Positions 1 to 8,692 of a stretch of DNA of 61,989 bases are shown piece by piece (position 1 is the first letter of the stretch; every line of letters starts with the position of its first letter). The notes under the pieces were generated by a model, which worked only from the letters and a program-made list of their open reading frames with translations, was not told the origin of the DNA and did no database searches. Source of the DNA: Treponema sp. (GTDB lineage Bacteria; Spirochaetota; Spirochaetia; Treponematales; Treponemataceae); contig JALCCK010000009.1 in the NCBI GenBank assembly GCA_022640795.1, positions 1 through 61,989 of the forward strand, read 5' to 3'. The position numbers were made by a program, and so were the translations under genes.

Positions 1-89
1 GCAGCCTTCCGGCTGCTGCCCGTTCTTCTTTCCACCGTGCATTCCTGCACCGTGGCTACGCACTGACCTTCTGCATAACTTCCGTTATG
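1..89. other. array of three tetraloop hairpins
   Basis: Three short inverted repeats follow one another: arms 1-6/11-16 (GCAGCC/GGCTGC), 32-41/46-55 (nine of ten pairs) and 74-79/84-89 (CATAAC/GTTATG). All three have the same four-base loop, TTCC on the plus strand, which is GGAA (a GNRA-type loop) on the minus strand. The third is followed by a T-rich plus-strand stretch and could act as a terminator. The minus strand is the direction of the gene at 287-622. The array may continue beyond the window edge. I do not recognise an RNA family. Confidence 0.5.
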
Positions 90-261
90 TTTTTCTTCCC
101 TTCCCTTTTTTGTCAAATATCTCCGCCTCTGTCTCTATGCAGCAAACAACACTGTTTTCAATGTTTTTCAACATTCTGCTTTTCTTTATCAGCAAGTGTT
201 GCAGCCTTAATCAGCGGCGAGTGTGAATATACCACAGATGGTACTTTTATGTCAACAACCT

Positions 262-301
262 GGTACAAAAAAATGAAATATTTTTTTTATTTTTTTGTAC
301 C
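262..301. terminator. inverted repeat at the 3' end of the small coiled-coil gene
   Basis: Arms GGTACAAAAAAA (262-273) and TTTTTTTGTACC (290-301) form a 12-bp inverted repeat that overlaps the last codons and stop of the minus-strand gene at 287-622. The A/T tracts lie inside the arms, so it is not a textbook rho-independent terminator, but it is the only candidate for that gene's end. Confidence 0.35.
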
Positions 302-622
302 GGATTTTTCTTTATCTTCCGCAAGAATTTTTCTGCGTTTTCCCAGTTCACGGTCCATTTTTTTTATCTCTGCAATCAGCGGAGCTATTTCAGACGATTC
401 AGCCGTAAGCGAACTCTGCCTGTTTTTTGAAAATATACCATAAACACTTTTTCCCAGTTCACTGATTTTATTTTCTCTTTTCGTTTCAAGCTGCTTCATC
501 TCTATCCGCACGACACTTTTATCACCCAAATCCTGTACTGCTCCGCCGGCCTTATCAATAGCCATCTTTGAAACTTTGGCTCCTTTGTCCAGGTAATCCT
601 TCATTTTCTTAATAACATCCAT
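287..622 (-). CDS. small coiled-coil protein of unknown function
   Basis: This 111-residue protein is highly charged, with no signal peptide or membrane segment. The first 35 residues look amphipathic (MDVIKKMKDYLDKGAKVSKM), followed by a likely coiled coil of Lys/Glu/Leu repeats (residues about 40-105). The start at 622 is chosen because GAGGAG lies six bases upstream; an upstream in-frame ATG at 655 has no such site. It is a single gene on the minus strand downstream of, and separate from, the phosphatase operon. I do not recognise a family. The composition would fit a cytoplasmic scaffold or chaperone-like protein, but that is a guess. Confidence 0.65.
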   Translation of the reverse strand: MDVIKKMKDYLDKGAKVSKMAIDKAGGAVQDLGDKSVVRIEMKQLETKRENKISELGKSVYGIFSKNRQSSLTAESSEIAPLIAEIKKMDRELGKRRKILAEDKEKSGTKK

Positions 623-668
623 AAGAAACTCCTCGTATAAAATTCTGTAAAACAATCCTTCTTTATAA

Positions 669-674
669 ATTATA
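669..674 (-). promoter_or_regulatory. candidate -10 element for the small coiled-coil gene
   Basis: On the minus strand this reads TATAAT, about 47 bases upstream of the ATG at 622. No convincing -35 hexamer lies at the usual distance, so the call is weak. Confidence 0.3.
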
Positions 675-774
675 AAACATAAAAACGCAAACGACTATAG
701 CCTGTAAAAAAATCAAACATACGTAGCGTACGAACTGGTTCAGCAGAAATAATCCGGGACAATGATCGCAGGTC

Positions 775-3700
775 CTATGCCAGCCGCACCGCAACAAGTG
801 TCAGATCATCCAACTGTTCGTCTTCCTGCAGATGCGTATAATACACGTATACCGTATCCGAGGGGTCGTCCATTCTTTCAGAACAGTAGGTACCATATAA
901 ATTAAAGTGATCTTTTAAAAATGCATCAATTTTGCGATCCACCCGGACAAGGTCGTTTCCCGTAGCATCCGGTGATTTATACATACGGAAAACTTTTTCA
1001 ACAGCAGCAAGCCCCACTATTGCCTCCTGTATGGTTCCCTTGCAGGCCGTAAAATCAAACTCAAGAATCTCCCCTGCTGCCGGATTGTGATATTTTTCGA
1101 GACGGTAGACAGTCCTGTTAAATACGGCTTCAATGACACCATTAACTCTCGATGGTTCAAACTGTTCCGTTTCATCACCACGTTTATGATTTCCGTGCTC
1201 CTCACCATCAGACAGTCCCGGTTCGGCGCATTTTATTCTTTCAAAGGTTTCAGCACTGCGGAAAACTCTTGTAGCTTCCTCTATACCGTCCGTGTAAAGG
1301 AAAAGTACATCGCCCCTGTTGATATGATATTTTTCAACTTTAAAACCACCTTTTGCATTAATCATAAACGAGGGCATAGGTCCTGCGGCGGGAGTTTCCG
1401 CAAGCGTGATGATCTTCTGTTTTCTCTCCCTGCTATCATAAAGATGGACAATATTATCGCCTGCATTGCACAGATAGACATCGCCGGTCTGTGAATCAAG
1501 CAGACATAATATCAGAGTTGCAAATTTTCCCTTGATACCGAGTGATTCTATAAAATCATTGATTATTACAACAAGTTTGTTTATATCATGGCCGTGAGCT
1601 TTGTAGGTCCAGTCCTCATAATATTTTCTGAATAATGTCGCAACTATCGTCATAATAAGCGCTGCGGGCACGCCGTGTCCGGAAGCATCGCACTTTATTA
1701 TAACATACCACCTGTCATCGAGTTTTTTATAATCAAAATAATCCCCTGAAACCGCAGAGGCTCCTTCATAATAACCAAAACATTGAATCTTTTCGTCGTT
1801 AAGTTCCGCAGTCGTTTCTTTATGCCCGTTTCTGTCGGTAACAAGCGGAAGGAATGTCTGCTGTACGACTTTCCCGTCCATAAGTAGATTTTCATCCATT
1901 GCAGCTTTTGCAAGGCCCTGTGTCATTTCATTGACGGATTCTCCCAGCAAACCTATTTCATCTTTTGAGTTTATTTCTATAACTTTACCGGCAAGTTTTT
2001 CTTTATGCCGCGTTTCACCTATCATCGCCACATATGAAGCAAGCCGTTTTATTGGTTTTACAAATTGTGTCGCTACGATCCATGAACCGACAGCACCTGC
2101 CATAATTGCTATGGCAGCAATCACCGCAACAGTCGCAAGTATGGTTGTACGAGCCGCGTTAACGGATTTTATAAGATTCTCAGTAGATATCTGTACTAAT
2201 ACGATTGCACGTACATAATTCTTATCGGTTCCCTGCCTGTATAAAACCGGTTTGTAAAAAAGATATGACGTGTTATGCCGGTCAAGACGTTCCGTGTTAT
2301 AGGCAGGGAAAGAACCGCTTCCGTTTTGTGATATGGTAGAGAGGATCGTATTCAGCCGCGTATTGAGATCGGTCGTAATCGTACCTATTTCTTCACGACG
2401 TTTTACCGACTGATCATCTGTTTTAACGGCAAGTGCAATCCCCTCCGCATTTAATTCCGTAATCTGAGAAGCCAGGTCTCCAACTTTTGCTATAGCATCT
2501 TTATTTACAGCGGTGCAGCGGTCGGTTATATCCTTGACAGAAGTAAGCCGGGAGCTGCCATATACCAGTGCAGAAGTATCTATTTTGTTCTCTATATTTT
2601 CATCGTTAGTCGCCCATACATAATCAAGATTTACCGTATTGCCTGCGGCAGGGAACCCCACTATTGTCGCATACTCCGCCTCATCGAGCGCTGACGACTG
2701 ATCGGGAAGAAAACTCAGCTCAAGCAGATTACGGGAAGGCATATATGAATGAACACCGGAAGAAAGACTTTCCATAAGAACATTTACCCGGTCCTGTAAC
2801 CCTCTGGACAGTGTTCGTTCCTGAGTCCCTGTCATTATCATTTCAAGCGGCAGCGCTACGAACAGTACGATCATCAGGACTAATGCACTGGAAAATGCCA
2901 TAAGTTTAATTCTGAGGCTGACCCCTTTTTGTTTAAGTTCCGCTGTTCTACGTTCTTTCTTTACGAGTGGCATAGTATCTCCTGTTAAAAGCGCACGAAC
3001 TTCCAGTTTCGTTATCGAAGCTTCTTTTACGGTAGCGAGTAGTCCGCGGCTGGTAAAAAATAGTCCAAGCAGTACGAAAATGAATACAATAACAAGCAGC
3101 AGATTTCCCAGTCCAATCTGCCATTTTTCCGCCGTTTTCACGGGCAGCCACGACGGTTCATATTCATATGAGCGCTGTACTTTTACCGTTCCTGTTTCAG
3201 AAACAGTTAACCGTGGTGACGACATATAGAGTCCGCGGTCAGGATGAAGCAGCCCGATTCTGTATTTTCCGGCAGTAATTTCCCGGTTTATTTCAAGATC
3301 CGTAATATGACTGTCCGACAGAACTTTAAACTGACCTTTCGACCGGCTGAAGATGAAATCATACGGTGCCATTCCGTCTTTATCAACATATATCTCGGAA
3401 ATAGTCCCGTCATAGGTAAAACCACCGCCATAAATATCGACAGAAAGATCGCCGTAGACATTTTTATCAACAGAAAGAGAAATAATAGAGGTTGAAGGAA
3501 CATACTTATTGAGCACGACCGTTACCGTTGCCGCTTTTCCGATATTTCCTACCGTATCGATGGCTGCAACAGAGAATGTATAGAGTCCGTTCCTGCGGTT
3601 ATAGTAATCAGCTTCTTCACTGCTGCCCTTAAGGAAGGACGGTGGTGGAGGCGCAGCTGCAGATGCATCAGTATGCTTAGTCATAAAATCAGTAAACAGA

Positions 3701-5430
3701 AGACCGACTTCATCATCACTGATAGTAAAAGGATGTTTTTTTGTTTCTGTTATCCGTTTGTCCAACGGGGCAACATACCGAAGGTCCCATGTATATCCGG
3801 CTACATCGTCATCACTGGAATCCGGGGACCATTTCATCGTAAAGGTATTTGAAGTTGAAAAACCAAATCGATCCAAAGCAGCAGGAAGTATTGTCGGTCT
3901 GCCGGGAGGTGTCGTATCTTTAAAATAGGTCACCGAAGCGCTGTCAGACCAGTTTCCTGCATAATCTACGACTCTGCTCTTGAAATACCATTCACCATCC
4001 GAGACTGCTTTTATATCCAGTTCCCGCTGTGACGGCAGGTTCATAAATTTTTCAGGCGGTTCGGTGTCTTTATTCTGCGTCCAGGCCCATGAAAACCCTG
4101 CTATACCTGAAGAATCCTTCGGAAGATTTACACGTACAGATACCTTTTCAGCACTGGATCGTCTTCCGTCTTTAAATGATACAGCAGTAATAGTCGGTTT
4201 TGAAACGCTTTTGTCCGGAGCTAAAAGGTAAATACCGTGATTTTTTTTACTGCCGACGGAATCCTGCTCCCAGAAAAAAGAAAGCGTAGTTCCGGAATTT
4301 GTCAGAGCCGGATAGGCAAACAACGAAGCGGAAGACTCCTTTGAAAGCGATACTTCATTCCAAAGATAACCTTTTTTCTGGGAAAAATAGACTGTTTCCG
4401 TACCGTTTCGCGTATCAAACCAGACAAGCGATACTGTTCCGTCGTACGAGAACAATATCGGTCTGCTCGCTTTCCCCGTAGTCGTAATCTCATCAACACG
4501 CCCGGTTAGTTCTCCGGATGAATTCAGTGTTCCAAACCATATATGGGAATTTTCGGATGTATAATGGGTCCGTTCCCATGAAATATACGTACTGCCGTTC
4601 ACTGTATAAAGAAACGGACGCTGGTTCTGATATGATGAGAAATCCTGCCCCGAAGTATATCCGAAAGAAGTTGAATCGGTAATAAGAACCGGAGCCGACC
4701 ATGTCCTGCAATTATCGGTACTGACGGTAGAATAAAGCTGATAGGAAAAACGGCGTCCGTTATTATACTGGGCCTGAAAAACCACAATATCTCCGACGGC
4801 GGTATGAGAAAGTACCGGAACGAACGGATTAGGGAGCGCTGCAGCAGGACCAAAAACAGCCAGATCAGGCCATGAAATCCCGTCTTCTGAAAAAGAAGAA
4901 AGCATGGAAAACGTTTCATTTTCTCCTGCCGCCGCAAACAGCATAAATCCGCCGGCGGAAGCAGCATAAATACGGGGAGCAACGAAAGGACCGTTCTGTC
5001 CTGCAACAGCTGTTTCGGTAAAGCTGTTTCCGTTATCCGTCGAATAAAAAACGCTTACCGCATTCGTATCAGAAAGGACGGCGACGGCAACGGTTCCCGA
5101 AGGAGAAACAGCAGCTGAATACATATCGGGAACTTCTCCGGAATAAGGGAACGGACCGGCAACGGCCCCAATATCTTTCCATTTGTTCGTATCGTAATTT
5201 CTTTGAGCATACAGAGTAATCGAATGATTTGGTTCGTCAACCCTCTGGTAAAAAAGATATGTATCAGTTTCGTTGGCTGCGACTTTGGGGAATCTTGCGT
5301 CACCGGATGAAACAAGAACAGGATTTTCCCAATAAAAATCCTGCCCGTAAAGAGCTGTAGAGATAAACAGCACAGACATAAAGAGTATGAGAAAATTTAA
5401 ATGTACAGTCCGTTTTCGGTTTTTCATCAT
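775..5430 (-). CDS. membrane-anchored beta-propeller sensor with SpoIIE-type PP2C phosphatase domain
   Basis: This 1551-residue protein has a signal peptide (about 1-30), an exported BNR/sialidase-like propeller (about 30-390), two or three Ig/FN3-like domains (about 400-740), a membrane segment near 775-800, another near 838-865, a second extracytoplasmic region, a third membrane segment near 1088-1115, a HAMP-like linker, and a cytoplasmic SpoIIE/PP2C domain from about 1210. Phosphatase motifs are visible: SGDYFD, DASGHGVPAAL and LYTDGIEEA. Its family dephosphorylates anti-sigma-factor antagonists. No kinase or antagonist gene is adjacent. Its ATG overlaps the stop of the upstream TPR gene by four bases (ATGA), so the two are probably translationally coupled. 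I infer that an outside ligand controls a serine-phosphatase switch. Confidence 0.85.
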   Translation of the reverse strand: MMKNRKRTVHLNFLILFMSVLFISTALYGQDFYWENPVLVSSGDARFPKVAANETDTYLFYQRVDEPNHSITLYAQRNYDTNKWKDIGAVAGPFPYSGEVPDMYSAAVSPSGTVAVAVLSDTNAVSVFYSTDNGNSFTETAVAGQNGPFVAPRIYAASAGGFMLFAAAGENETFSMLSSFSEDGISWPDLAVFGPAAALPNPFVPVLSHTAVGDIVVFQAQYNNGRRFSYQLYSTVSTDNCRTWSAPVLITDSTSFGYTSGQDFSSYQNQRPFLYTVNGSTYISWERTHYTSENSHIWFGTLNSSGELTGRVDEITTTGKASRPILFSYDGTVSLVWFDTRNGTETVYFSQKKGYLWNEVSLSKESSASLFAYPALTNSGTTLSFFWEQDSVGSKKNHGIYLLAPDKSVSKPTITAVSFKDGRRSSAEKVSVRVNLPKDSSGIAGFSWAWTQNKDTEPPEKFMNLPSQRELDIKAVSDGEWYFKSRVVDYAGNWSDSASVTYFKDTTPPGRPTILPAALDRFGFSTSNTFTMKWSPDSSDDDVAGYTWDLRYVAPLDKRITETKKHPFTISDDEVGLLFTDFMTKHTDASAAAPPPPSFLKGSSEEADYYNRRNGLYTFSVAAIDTVGNIGKAATVTVVLNKYVPSTSIISLSVDKNVYGDLSVDIYGGGFTYDGTISEIYVDKDGMAPYDFIFSRSKGQFKVLSDSHITDLEINREITAGKYRIGLLHPDRGLYMSSPRLTVSETGTVKVQRSYEYEPSWLPVKTAEKWQIGLGNLLLVIVFIFVLLGLFFTSRGLLATVKEASITKLEVRALLTGDTMPLVKKERRTAELKQKGVSLRIKLMAFSSALVLMIVLFVALPLEMIMTGTQERTLSRGLQDRVNVLMESLSSGVHSYMPSRNLLELSFLPDQSSALDEAEYATIVGFPAAGNTVNLDYVWATNDENIENKIDTSALVYGSSRLTSVKDITDRCTAVNKDAIAKVGDLASQITELNAEGIALAVKTDDQSVKRREEIGTITTDLNTRLNTILSTISQNGSGSFPAYNTERLDRHNTSYLFYKPVLYRQGTDKNYVRAIVLVQISTENLIKSVNAARTTILATVAVIAAIAIMAGAVGSWIVATQFVKPIKRLASYVAMIGETRHKEKLAGKVIEINSKDEIGLLGESVNEMTQGLAKAAMDENLLMDGKVVQQTFLPLVTDRNGHKETTAELNDEKIQCFGYYEGASAVSGDYFDYKKLDDRWYVIIKCDASGHGVPAALIMTIVATLFRKYYEDWTYKAHGHDINKLVVIINDFIESLGIKGKFATLILCLLDSQTGDVYLCNAGDNIVHLYDSRERKQKIITLAETPAAGPMPSFMINAKGGFKVEKYHINRGDVLFLYTDGIEEATRVFRSAETFERIKCAEPGLSDGEEHGNHKRGDETEQFEPSRVNGVIEAVFNRTVYRLEKYHNPAAGEILEFDFTACKGTIQEAIVGLAAVEKVFRMYKSPDATGNDLVRVDRKIDAFLKDHFNLYGTYCSERMDDPSDTVYVYYTHLQEDEQLDDLTLVAVRLA

Positions 5431-8400
5431 AGCAGTGCCTGTATCCTCTTCTGCAAATCAAGAATTTTTGCAGAACGCCGGTTTGTTTCATTCTGGAGAA
5501 GCTGTTCGACAATCGCATTGGCCTCAATAATATTATTTTTTTGCAGTTCTTGTATAGCAGTCTGATATTTTGATTCATCTGCCGCAGAAAGAACAACAGC
5601 AGCTTTACCGCCGATAGAAGTCTGTATACGATCCTTGATAGTGACAGCTGCGTCATTATCTGGATTCAGACTGATGGCCTCGTCAGCCTTTTTCAGTGCT
5701 TCCCGTAACTTTTCTTCATCCCGTCCGGCAGATGCAACAATGGCAGCAGCCTCGTCAGAGAGTTGTTTCGACCGGCGGAAATCCGTTTTATCCACCGGTT
5801 TCTGTCTGATTCCGATAGAAATTTCCACAGTGTAAATAAGTTGTTTCAGTCCTGGATATGAAGGATTTATTGCATACAGGTCAAGCAGATCCGTATAAAC
5901 TGTCCTGCGTTTATCGGGGTCCTGATAATCTTTTTTTGCTGCTGCTACTTTCCGTTCAAACATTGCAGTAAATGCAGCAGGATTCGTGAGCTGGTCTATC
6001 TGCAGCGAAAGCAGGCTTGCTTCCTGGTTAAGCGGATAAACAAGCTGAAGGCTCCTTATTTTAGATTTTGCATCCGTAAGTATTTTTACCGCTTCGTCCT
6101 GCTTACCATTCTGCATAAGCTTTTTGCCTTCGTCAAAGTCCTGATGAGCTATGCTTAAAAGCTGGGACATCTCAGGATAAAGAGGAGCCGTCGTCGGAAT
6201 AACACGGCCCGTCTTCATTGAAAGCGCAGTACTCACCAGCGCCGAAAGATTCGTTATTTCCTGATCCTCATCGATATTCGTTACAGCCCAGCGGGCTTTT
6301 GCCCGTGCAAGAAGGTTATCAGCTTCTTCAAAATCGCCGTCATAGTAGGCGCTGCGGGCCTCATTTTTCAGTTTACGGACATCACGGACGACAACTTCAT
6401 TTTCAAGTCTGGCTATATCACTTCCAAGCTGTTCAAGCGTCATATCAGAGCGCTGGCGCAGTGTCTCCGATTCCTGCAGACCGAGCGATTCATTGTATTT
6501 GGTCCGTGAACGTTGCAGATAATCGCGCGCGGAATCAAAATTCTCCCGTGACAAAGCAGTCCGGGCCTGCTGTAATCTGAGATCTGCTTCATTTTCAGCA
6601 CGTTTTGCAAGTGCAATCTGCTGTTCCGCGTTCGTCTCCAAATCAGAGCAGCGAAGCTGAAGAGAATCCAGAACCGAAAGAGCGTCGGTTATACGCGCGG
6701 AAGCAGTTTTAAACCTGTCCGCATAAACCGACCCGTCCGTCAATGTAGTTTCAGCAGAAACCAGACGGGTTTTATCCTGCAGAACAGCGGTTCCTAGTTC
6801 TTTAGAGAACGAAAGGGCCTCTGCCGGATACCTGCCGGGAACCGGCAGCGGCGTATCAGGCACAGGGACCTCGGTAGTCGCCGTTATTCCTGAATACAAG
6901 AGCTGCGCCCATTTAAATTGTGCGGTAAATGCAGCCGCGACCTGCCCGCCGAAATCCGCAAAATATGAAGCAAGCTTCATCCACTGTTCGCCTGCCGCAT
7001 TATCGGCGGCATGCTCCGTTTCAGTACAAATCATGTCGTAGGTATTCCGGGCAGTTCCCCATAAAAGCTCTGTATCGTTTATTTGCACGCCGGGCGTTGA
7101 TCGTATCTGTTCCTGATTTCCCTTCGCTGCTGTTGAGTCTGTCGTATCCGGTCCGGCAGGGACACCGCCGTTTCTGTCATTATCAGGAACAGGCAGCATG
7201 ACAGACGTTCTGTCTAACCGGGGATCTGTCTGCGCGCTCTTTGCATCGGATACAATCGCGCTGAACACCGCGGCAGAAGATAAAAGCGCGTCCGCATATA
7301 CATCGTTTTCCGCTCTGAGAGCCGACACCGTATCCTGCGGAAGCTGATAGGATGCAGCTTTACCGGATTCCGATCTGTATCTAGTAATAACGGACAGAAA
7401 TTCCGTTTCAGCATCTGCAAGAGCTGTAATATAGTCCATCGATGAAGAATACTTCGGACAAAAGTGACGGACAAAAGATCCATCACTCTGTTTTCGTAAT
7501 TCATAAAGTGCATTGACAGCCGAAGCAATACCGGCGAACTCACTCATTTGATTTATAAGGTTCCTTGTAGTGCCCGGTTCTGCCGTAAATACGGTATTCG
7601 TGTTTAAAAGTTCCGATAATTTTACGGTTTTGTCAGTAATAGCTGCATAAAGCTCCGGTTTCATCTTTTCAACAAGCGTATTCCACTGTGCATCCATTGC
7701 TCCGAGAATACCGGTATCAGGTTCAGCAGATTTTCCCAGCGTAAAATGGGATGCAAACGGAAGAAAAGAAGCTTCCGTCAGCTCAGAATTCTTTTCCTTA
7801 AGATCATCAAACAGGCCGCTCAACGTCCATCCTGCTTCTGCCACCGCGTTACGTACAGTGGCAAATGAAGAGAATTCCGTTTTCACGTTTTGAAATGACC
7901 GGGCAGCATCTTCATAATTTCCGGATCGGACGGTAGTGATGAATGCATCTGTTACTGAATCAAGCGTGGTTTGCAATTGTTTATAGGATTCTACCGCCGT
8001 AGTAATAGTATCAAGAGCTTGTGATACGGAATCGGTAACAGCGGTATCTTCCGTCTGGCTGTAAAATTCGGAACGGTACAGCGTAAAGCCGGTTACTGCC
8101 GTATCACAGGCCGCCGCATAGTCCCGGGCGGCAACCTGATCTGCGGACGTAAGCATAATCTTATTATAAACGGCACGGTAATACGTAAATTCAGCAGCTA
8201 TTTTTGCCTGACGGATAAAAGACAGATGTTCCGCCGACGGATGCTTTTCCAGTGATTCAAGTTCCGCAATGATATCAAGTTTTTTCTTGTCATTTTCCGG
8301 TTCATTTTCCATCACTGAAATAAGTTCTTCAGCCAGTTCTGCATACTGGCGCCGGGCCTGCAGTATTTTATCAATACGTCGCTGAGCGCTGTCAAAGTCA

Positions 8401-8603
8401 CTCGGATAGTCTCGGATGTAATCATTCAGTAATGACAATGCAACATTATAATCAGTATCCTGTATGAGTCCGTCTATCTTTGCCAACGACATATCTTTGC
8501 TGTCACCGGAATATACAGGAAAAAGCAGAAAAAAAGAGATACTCACTATTACTGAAATACAAAAACGACTTTTAATTATACCACCCCTGTAATTATAGCT
8601 CAA
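5427..8603 (-). CDS. large exported TPR/coiled-coil protein, operon partner of the propeller phosphatase
   Basis: About 1058 residues with an N-terminal signal-like segment (SVIVSISFFLLFPVYSG) and then almost entirely helical, TPR-like repeats, for example QDTDYNVALSLLNDYIRDYP near the N-terminus and LREALKKADEAISLNPDNDA near the C-terminus. There is no catalytic motif. It is probably a periplasmic scaffold. The stop overlaps the start of the phosphatase gene by four bases. The start is uncertain: TTG at 8603 has only a distant purine run (GGAG about 18 bases up), whereas AGGGGTGG sits just before in-frame ATA/ATT codons around residues 9-10, so a rare ATT start is possible. Confidence 0.75.
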   Translation of the reverse strand: MSYNYRGGIIKSRFCISVIVSISFFLLFPVYSGDSKDMSLAKIDGLIQDTDYNVALSLLNDYIRDYPSDFDSAQRRIDKILQARRQYAELAEELISVMENEPENDKKKLDIIAELESLEKHPSAEHLSFIRQAKIAAEFTYYRAVYNKIMLTSADQVAARDYAAACDTAVTGFTLYRSEFYSQTEDTAVTDSVSQALDTITTAVESYKQLQTTLDSVTDAFITTVRSGNYEDAARSFQNVKTEFSSFATVRNAVAEAGWTLSGLFDDLKEKNSELTEASFLPFASHFTLGKSAEPDTGILGAMDAQWNTLVEKMKPELYAAITDKTVKLSELLNTNTVFTAEPGTTRNLINQMSEFAGIASAVNALYELRKQSDGSFVRHFCPKYSSSMDYITALADAETEFLSVITRYRSESGKAASYQLPQDTVSALRAENDVYADALLSSAAVFSAIVSDAKSAQTDPRLDRTSVMLPVPDNDRNGGVPAGPDTTDSTAAKGNQEQIRSTPGVQINDTELLWGTARNTYDMICTETEHAADNAAGEQWMKLASYFADFGGQVAAAFTAQFKWAQLLYSGITATTEVPVPDTPLPVPGRYPAEALSFSKELGTAVLQDKTRLVSAETTLTDGSVYADRFKTASARITDALSVLDSLQLRCSDLETNAEQQIALAKRAENEADLRLQQARTALSRENFDSARDYLQRSRTKYNESLGLQESETLRQRSDMTLEQLGSDIARLENEVVVRDVRKLKNEARSAYYDGDFEEADNLLARAKARWAVTNIDEDQEITNLSALVSTALSMKTGRVIPTTAPLYPEMSQLLSIAHQDFDEGKKLMQNGKQDEAVKILTDAKSKIRSLQLVYPLNQEASLLSLQIDQLTNPAAFTAMFERKVAAAKKDYQDPDKRRTVYTDLLDLYAINPSYPGLKQLIYTVEISIGIRQKPVDKTDFRRSKQLSDEAAAIVASAGRDEEKLREALKKADEAISLNPDNDAAVTIKDRIQTSIGGKAAVVLSAADESKYQTAIQELQKNNIIEANAIVEQLLQNETNRRSAKILDLQKRIQALL

Positions 8604-8624
8604 AGTACAGAGAATTTCTCCATT

Positions 8625-8682
8625 CTATATATTTTCGGCTCAAAAACTTATAAGATGGAGAGAAAAAACCGAAAATATATAG
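8625..8682. promoter_or_regulatory. 14-bp inverted repeat between divergent genes
   Basis: CTATATATTTTCGG (8625-8638) and CCGAAAATATATAG (8669-8682) form a perfect inverted repeat with a 30-base spacer. It lies between the divergently transcribed TPR and FadL-like genes. A TATACT at 8683-8688 ends four bases before the plus-strand ATG. It could bind a regulator shared by both genes. Confidence 0.45.
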
Positions 8683-8692
8683 TATACTTAGT

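Noticed and set aside
1..89. Integron attC sites, considered because some treponemes carry integrons
   Set aside because: The stems are too short and too close, and the RYYYAAC/GTTRRRY core sequences are not present.
87..443. Plus-strand open frame of 118 codons
   Set aside because: It overlaps the better supported minus-strand gene, is rich in Phe/Ser/Cys from T-rich DNA, and has no ribosome site.
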